Source: Baffinella frigidus (lineage: Eukaryota; Cryptophyceae; Cryptomonadales; Baffinellaceae). From it: DNA of 25,509 nucleotides. The DNA is taken from positions 171,884 through 197,392 of the forward strand of contig MU646773.1 of NCBI GenBank assembly GCA_026770585.1. The letters run 5' to 3'. Each line of letters starts with the position of its first letter. Position 1 is the stretch's first letter. The translations under genes and the position numbers were made by a program. Below the pieces are notes generated by a model. The model ran no database searches. It saw only the letters and a program-made list of their open reading frames with translations, and had not been told where the DNA came from. Shown here in pieces: positions 17,201 to 22,903 of the stretch.

Positions 17201-17473
17201 GGGAGCACGAGGGGAGCAGTTGCGAGATGTTCGGGGGGACTGGGTTCCACGTGTCCGTGAGACCGTCCAGCTGGAAAAAACATGCCTTCTGCGATGCCAG
17301 CGTGTGGGAGGGTGGCGACGCGGCGCAAGGTTCTGCGGGACGGGCGCCGCGAGGGAGGGACGGGGGATCACCTCCGTCACCAGCTTCCGCTTGATGGTGT
17401 CGACCAGGCCCGGTCCATAGTCCTTCGGGTCGACCGCGAGGTTTTTGGTCATCTGCTTCACGTGGAAGAACAT
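12496..17473 (-). CDS. RPB7: DNA-directed RNA polymerase II subunit RPB7
   Basis: Seven minus-strand exons: 17473-17372, 17060-16970, 15846-15773, 15563-15498, 14413-14292, 13646-13583, 12546-12496. They sum to 570 nt: 189 codons plus TGA, with all phases agreeing (0, 1, 0, 0, 2, 0) and GT-AG at each intron. The start MFFHVKQ and DPKDYGPGL ... IKRKLVTE are typical of RPB7, followed by VENTCSERFGFIVKVIKID, PYDAIVFKPFKGE, GLFVQCGPMQVFIAK, DGSLLRLRLIGVRM and VGTILGDFLGP. These make the N-terminal RNP-like domain and the C-terminal OB/S1 domain. RPB7 pairs with RPB4 to form the polymerase II stalk that contacts nascent RNA. Family length is about 170-176 residues; extra residues lie near SEEPDHLEWDADHAPP. 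Intron 5 contains the assembly gap. The short second intron flank abuts an R2 element. RPC25-type paralogues begin differently, so RPB7 is preferred. Confidence 0.94.
12547..12795 (+). repeat. Telomere-like array in RPB7 intron 6
   Basis: TTTAGGG heptamers, near-perfect at 12550-12640 and degenerate (TTCAGGG) after. On the coding (minus) strand it is C-rich and ends CCCTAAACAG|AACGG, so the array runs directly into the acceptor of the last exon. Confidence 0.95.
12796..13281. repeat. Tandem units with exon 6 echoes; no other gene
   Basis: GGGTTCAAGGTGTGTGCGAG and following GCGAGC recur at about 13008, 13086, 13160 and 13250. An open minus frame at 12824-12960 (GKLIFDERFVVHRVASARR) was considered as an exon, but it is not needed for RPB7 and matches no family I know. 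Confidence 0.55.
13042..13078 (-). pseudogene. Echo of RPB7 exon 6
   Basis: TTGCCGAGTTGGTGATGTCG followed by TTGCTCGTGCGGA copies the donor side of exon 6 (RMSNDITNS|GTAATG region) with three changes. Confidence 0.75.
13283..13341 (-). pseudogene. Echo of RPB7 exon 6, longer copy
   Basis: Copies GGCGTCCGCATGACATCACC and on to the donor, with TTGCTC lost and the acceptor side changed. Confidence 0.78.
13420..13460 (-). pseudogene. Echo of RPB7 exon 6, donor side
   Basis: TTACCGAGTTGGTGATGTCA followed by TTGCTCATGCG is identical to the end of exon 6 and its donor, then diverges. An ATCTATGT minisatellite separates it from the true exon. Confidence 0.85.
13460..13572 (+). repeat. TATCTATG minisatellite
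   Basis: About fourteen 8-base units (TATCTATG with TATGCATC variants) immediately downstream of RPB7 exon 6. Related GATA/ATCT runs lie at 13680-13712 and 13840-13890. Confidence 0.95.
13741..13773 (-). pseudogene. Echo of RPB7 exon 6, acceptor side
   Basis: CAGCCGCAGCCGCAGCGGTC followed by CGTCCCTGAGCGG copies the acceptor and first codons of exon 6, upstream of it on the coding strand. Confidence 0.8.
14038..14192. other. Assembly gap (155 N)
   Basis: Unresolved bases within RPB7 intron 5. RPB7 needs no coding sequence from the gap, because exon 5 and exon 6 join in phase across it. Confidence 0.99.
14193..14285 (+). repeat. 93-base G homopolymer beside the gap
   Basis: Uninterrupted G from the gap to six bases short of the exon 5 donor (GT at 14291-14290 on the minus strand). 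On the coding strand it is poly-C just inside the intron. It could be real or an assembly artefact. Confidence 0.9.
14503..14521 (-). pseudogene. Short echo of RPB7 exon 5
   Basis: GTCGAGTGGCATGCCGACC on the minus strand matches CTCGAGTGGGATGCCGACC (LEWDAD) of exon 5 with two changes. Confidence 0.65.
14635..14702 (-). pseudogene. Echo of RPB7 exon 5 with a one-base deletion
   Basis: Reads FIAKTNLSDG-LGEEP-H on the minus strand after a GGCAG acceptor. One T is lost (GTTTCATC for GTTTTCATC), breaking the frame from exon 4. It copies the 5' half of exon 5 (14413-14292). Confidence 0.85.
14720..14820. mobile_element. R1-related palindrome
   Basis: CTCTGCCTGAGTAAAACTGA, then GCTCGCCATGAACC ... 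GGTTTTGATGGCGAGCCCAG: inverted arms about 20 bp each. Lies in RPB7 intron 4. Confidence 0.55.
15035..15190. mobile_element. R2 element
   Basis: AAAGCGGGCTACGAAGCGAT ... CCTTATCCGAAGGAACCCCC ... GAAATCCCTTTCCACGCCGG then CTGTGTGG. About 155 bp, in RPB7 intron 4. Confidence 0.78.
15190..15362. mobile_element. R2 element, second adjacent copy
   Basis: ATTGCTACTGCGAAGCTCCG ... CCCTATGTCCCTACGGATTG ... CGAAATCCCGTCGCAGACCG then CTGTGTGG. More diverged than its neighbour. Confidence 0.6.
15570..15760 (+). repeat. Telomere-like array in RPB7 intron 3
   Basis: TTTAGGG, TTCAGGG and TGTAGGG heptamers between exons 4 and 3. C-rich on the coding strand; the donor of exon 3 reads GAG|GTATTCTCTAAACCCTG. 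Confidence 0.95.
15894..16305 (-). pseudogene. Four echoes of RPB7 exon 3
   Basis: Partial copies at 15931-15987, 16055-16120, 16145-16203 and 16252-16305, with a scrap at 15894-15908. All share the unit CATATGGCACCGTGAACACC ... CCAGGCTTCATCCCTG. They are separated by short telomere-like arrays. All lie in intron 2, upstream of the true exon 3 (15846-15773), the only copy carrying both the GGGCAG acceptor and the VFKPFKGE|GT donor end. Confidence 0.9.
16205..16545 (+). repeat. Telomere-like array in RPB7 intron 2
   Basis: TTTAGGG and TTTGGGG heptamers interrupted by an exon 3 echo (16252-16305), then (GGGTTAT)n at 16480-16545. C-rich on the coding strand. Confidence 0.93.
16805..16955. mobile_element. 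R2 element beside the exon 2 donor of RPB7
   Basis: ACAGCGGGCTACCAAGGGAT ... CCTTATCCGTACGTATGTCC ... AATCCCTTTGAAGTCTGCTG then CGTGGG. On the coding strand it starts about 14 bases after the 5' splice site. Confidence 0.82.
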
Positions 17474-17792
17474 CCTTTCCCCTCACCCCCCCCCCGCCCT
17501 CCACACACGCGCACGGATCCCCGGGGACGGGGGTTGCGGACCGTCCTGGTGCCAACAGGACAGCGCCGGAGGATAGCCCTCTCCGGGAGGATGCTTCGCT
17601 GCTCCGGGCGAAGGATCTCGATGATCCCAAGCACCCCGTCTCACAACCCACGACTTCCGACAGGACCCCGGCGGTGGAAATCCGTGGAATTGGGGTCAGT
17701 TCACAAAATGTCCACTTTTGGAGAAAAATCGATTTATTTGTCGGGTAAAATGACTTTAGTTCAAACTCACCAACGACATCTACAAACGAAGG
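17474..17792. promoter_or_regulatory. Shared divergent promoter region
   Basis: 319 bp between the RPB7 start (17473, minus) and the coiled-coil gene start (17793, plus). It contains a C-run at 17488-17497 and an AT-rich patch near 17710-17765. CCACTTTTGGAGAAAAATCG at 17710 resembles a segment at 10872 and may be part of a dispersed repeat. No TATA box is evident. Confidence 0.5.
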
Positions 17793-20700
17793 ATGGCGAT
17801 GGTCTTGGCGCGGCCCACGCTCCCGGAGATGAAGGAACTGCTGGCGGAAAATCAGAAAGATCTGCAGCTCACCGTGGTGCGTGCCGTGCCCTTGATCGGA
17901 TCCCTCTGGTGTGCGGGTTCTTGCTTCTGGCAGGCGGGCGGCGGGTGTGCGATGCTGACCAAACCCTCCTTGCGCAGACTCGTGCTATGGAGCAATGGGA
18001 GGAGCGAGGCGAGGATGAGGAGCAGCGATGGACCAACATGGAATTGGCCAAGGATGAGCATGCTCAGGCCAAGTACGTGTACGTGGAGATGGCAGGCAAG
18101 GAGAGGTTTTGTCGGGAGATCAGGGATGGTGACGAGCAGATGGTGAGGGACGTTGAAGGCGCAACAGAGCGCATGGAGGAATCCAGGCAGGAGGTGAAGG
18201 ATGCCAAGGTGCACGTCACCGAGTTCAAGGATTCGATCACCGCTCTGATCTCTCAGACGCTCGTAAAGAAGGAAGAGTTCGAGGCCGAGGTTGACGCTCT
18301 GAGCAAAATCGTGGAGGAGCGCGAAGCGCCGGGCGCGGACGGCGGCCTCCTCTCAGAACCGGAGGTGGCCGATGCCGAGGCGAAGATCGTCGACAAGCAG
18401 CAGCTTCTCCAGCGGGTCGATGAGGGGAAGTTGAAGGACCTCCATCAGGAGAAGCAGCAGCTGGAGGTTTCAGTGCGCACCAAAAACGAGGAGATCGAGA
18501 CCTCGAAGCCGGGGCCGGGGCCCAACTTCCGCGAGACGAAGAACCGGCGGATGGCGGCTTGGTACCGCTCTGCGAACACGGCGCTCTGCTCGCTCGCCAA
18601 CGTCGTTTCCGTCACCATGGCGGAGTCCGCCGCCGAGGTGCGCCTCCCCTTTCCCACCCGGATACCTCCACCGCGGAAAGCGCGTGTGTGCAGTGCAGTG
18701 CAGTTGGAAACGTGGCGGCTGACGCCCGCCACCAGGCCTCCCGAGTCAAGTGTTTTGACTGTGTGCGTTGGGAGGGTGTATTCCTGGGAGGGGTCGATTT
18801 CCGTTTCACCCGGGTACCAAATTCGGGAAATCTACAGAAATACTCCCCCCCCAGCGCGACCATGGTGTCTCTAGGGCCGCACCGACCGTAGGGGTGAACC
18901 GCTGCAGGATTTCAGAATACGTTCATTGAACAGCACACCCCCGCGCCAAGTGTTGGTCAACTGAAGTGGCACGAAATAGTGTGCACTTGCGAGGGCTGGT
19001 TGCCCCCCACCCCCACTCGGAAGGCTACGGGGCACGACCCTCCCCGGAAATCCGGTGAGAGACGTGACAAGTTGCTGACTTTTGGCGTGTTTCTTGGGCA
19101 AGAATCCAATGATTATCTTAAGCACGGTTCCTCGTAGTGTTCCGAGCGGCCGCGGCGCTGCTCGGCACGCATGCACCCTACCCCTTCCTGTGCACCCCTA
19201 ACCCCTTCAGACCCAGCGGGCGATCAGCGTAATCGCCACCCCTACACCATTCCACACCAAATTCACCGCACACGTCACCTCCTTAGCCTGAGTCACTCTA
19301 GCCAGGTGCGACGAGCCTGCGTCGCTCTAGCCAGGTGGGGGCCCTCTGGCTCACCCCCAAAACCTCCTCGATTTTTACGGGGGTTGACTTGCGAACAAAA
19401 CCTTCCCGCCATCAGGTGGAGATGGACATTCTGCCCCCCACAGTGTAGGCCCCAACGGGCGAGGCCCCAGAGGTCGATCATGGCAATCTCATCCGGAGGA
19501 GTATTCAAGTTGAATACGATCTGGCCACGAAAATTATTACACATGGTCTCACACAAGAAACAGTACAAAAAATTGTATAGTAATTGTTGTTGCCAGATCT
19601 GATTCAACTTGAATACTCGGCGGGATTAAATCGCCACCCTTACACACACCATTCCAAGCCACATTCACCGCTAGCTACCTCCCTAGCCTTAGTCACTCTC
19701 GCCAGATGGGGACCCTCTATCTGACGCGACAACGCTCTTTCCCTCTATCTGACGCGAGAAATCTCTTTCCCTCTATCTGACGTGACAACGCCCCCCGATT
19801 TTCTTAGGGGTTGCCTTGACGAAACAATTCATTCCCGCTATCAGGTCGAGATGGACATCCTGCCCTACACGGAGGGGGTGCGCAACCCCGCGACGGCGCC
19901 CACGCGCTACACTCTCGTCCTCGCATACGACCACGTCTGCCCCCCGCCCCGCTCTCTGTACTGTTTGGTGTACAGGTGTACGGTTAGTTGTGCAGGTGTA
20001 CAGTTTTACTGTGGTGTATACGGTTTTACTCTTTTTTGTAATGTTAGTGGTACAGTTAGTTGTACAGACCTCAGTGGTTGAGTGTGCTGGGTGTAGGGTG
20101 TAGGGTGTAGGGTGTAGGGTGTAGGGTGTAGGGTTTAAGGTTTAGCGTTGCCGCAGACTAGCTCTGCCTCACTCGGGTCCAGTATCAGGCTGTGCGCTAG
20201 TTGACATGCTGGGTGTGCGGTACACACCCGTCAACTGCGGAGCGGGAAAGGGCCCGGGCCCGCCAAATTGGTGAGCACAAACAGACCGAGACAGAGGTGG
20301 TGAGTGCCCCGCTTCCTCCGGAGGTGATACCGCCTCCCCAGGTGGATGCGGCGACCCCCCGGTGGGCGGCGTGCCTCACACTGTCTCAGTACCGCGCTTC
20401 ATCCGGAGGCCGCTGTCGAGCGAGGAGGAAACAATTAAAAAGATTTCAAGGACTTTCACCGGAAAGCCGAGGTCGTTTTTCGACCTGGACTGTCTTAAAT
20501 GTGCCGAGTTCGCTCGACAGCGGCACAGGGGCGCTTCGGGAAATGGCATGCCATGCAGAGTGCACTGCGAGCCAGGATTTTTTACCGTAAGTCAACAAAG
20601 CTGATCCTCGGCAGTAAGTTGCCATTTCGTTTAGATGGACCTGCTCTGGGTGCAGGCATTTGACTTACGGCGCTGGCTTTGAGGGGGAGTTGACTTAGGC

Positions 20701-22132
20701 GAAATGTTCTGGCTCCGAGTGGAGTGCGGTGTCGAGCACGGCACTAGGGCTCCGAGGCCAGGGGTTGCACAGGTACGTAGGAGCAGTCAAAGGTCTCACT
20801 CGTACGCCTGAATCCTCAAGTTGACGGACTATCCTCAAGTTGACATCCTGACTTCCGTGTACAACCGCAGGGGGATGATGTGGAGACGCTCAAGGCCGCG
20901 AACCTCTCGCCCAACGACGTAAACCCCAAACCTCAAACCCTAAACCCTAAACCCTCAACCCTGCATCCCAAACCCCAAACCCTAAACCCTGAACCCCAAA
21001 CCCCAAACCCCAAACCCTAAACCCTAAACCCCAAACTCCAAACCCTCAACCCTAAACCCTAAACCCTCAACCCTAGGTGGACATTACGGATCTCGAGGAC
21101 GCGGCGCTGTTCCGCGATCCCGTGACCGACAAGCAGGGCTCGCTCGCCACCCTTCTCTCTGAGGTACAAGCCTCTCTGCCACCCTTATCTCTGCTACCTT
21201 TTTCTCTGCGACCTTTTTCTGCGAGGTACACTTCGCTCTGCCACCCTGCTGTCTGAGGCACGCGCCTCCCCGTGCGGTTTACGGGGAGACCTTGGCGGCC
21301 TCGCGTAGGGGCTTCTTGATTGCCACTCTTCTCTCTGAGGTACCCTTCTCTCTGAGATTCCCAACGATGTGATGTGGACATTACGGATCTCGAGGACGCG
21401 GCGCTGTTCCGTGATCCCGTGACCGACAAGCAGGGGTCGCTCGCCACCCTTTTCTCTGAGGTACGAGCCTCCCCATGCGGCTCTTGGGTCGAGGTGAATG
21501 ATCCATCAACCCTCAACCCGAAACTCGAAACCCGAAACCTGGAGGTGTCGGGAGGGAACTGACCGAGGCATCAGCGAGCACGTAGTTTTCCAGACCGGTC
21601 GGCAGGGCAGAAAACAAGGTTGTGGTGTGGCGGCGCTCGGGCGGTGGTGGCTCTGAGGGGTTTAGGGTTTAGGGCGGCTTTGATGGGCGGCGTGCGATGC
21701 TTGCTCGCGAGCTTGTATAGAGATGTGCGAAAGGCAGGTTTCGGATATTCGCCTGCTGGATGCCGGTGAAACTCAACATTTATGTTTGGGACGGTGCGCA
21801 GGTGAAACTAAACAATACTGTGTGGGACGGTGCGGGTGAAAACCAGGGCGGCGTGCCGGCTGGCGCTCCAGGAGGGTGCGGGCGCACTGGCGGAGTTGAC
21901 TGAGGAGTTGGGCGAAAATCAGGCTTCGGGGATTGTGCGAAAATCAAGCTTCGGGTCTCTCTAACGGTGCAAAACAACCGCAGGTGAAGAACCGCGTGGC
22001 GTGCCGGCTGGCTCTGGAGGAGGAGCTCTCCGTGCTCCGCGATTCCTTCTCTGTCGATATCGAGGAGGTGCGTGCCCAGTCACCTGCGAGAGGTGGTGGT
22101 GGGGGGAGATCATCGGATCAGACAGACCGTAA

Positions 22133-22194
<62 letters not shown>

Positions 22195-22795
22195 GCACGC
22201 TTGAAACACGATTCTGGAGAAAGAGCTCTCCGCGCGATTGCTTCTCCGTCGATGTCGAGGATGTGCGTGACGAGTCGGGGTGGATTGGCTGAATAACAAA
22301 GTGGATTGGCTGAATAACATACACGCAAGTTGGTCGTTGAGGTGGAACCCCTCTGGGCCTTGCGCGGCTCACGGAGGAGCACTCTGGCCTGGTATCCTAA
22401 ACCCTAAACACTACACCCTCAACACTGAACACTAAACACTGAGCACCAAACACTTCACCCTCAACACTGAACACTAAAAACTTTACCCTCAACACTGAAC
22501 ACTAAACACTGAACACTAAACACTTGACCCTCACCACTGAACACTGAACACTGAACACTGAACACTAAACCCTTCACCCTCAACACTGAACACCACACCC
22601 TCAACACTACACCCTACACCCCACACCCCACACCCCACACACTACACACTACACACTACACACTTCACACTACACACTACACACTACACACTACATACCA
22701 AACCCGAAACCCTCAACCAGGAGAACGGCGCGGTGGTGCTTCGCATGTCGCCCAAGGACCCCAACGCCAAGACCCCGACCAAGGTGCCTCCCGCC

Positions 22796-22832
<37 letters not shown>

Positions 22833-22857
22833 CTCTCGCTCTCGATCTCGCTCTCTA

Positions 22858-22903
<46 letters not shown>

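Noticed and set aside
16889-17473. 194-codon unspliced minus frame
   Set aside because: Only its first 34 codons are RPB7 exon 1; the rest reads through intron 1 and exon 2 in the wrong frame.
22072-22296. Thr-His repeat protein
   Set aside because: Translation of the CA microsatellite.
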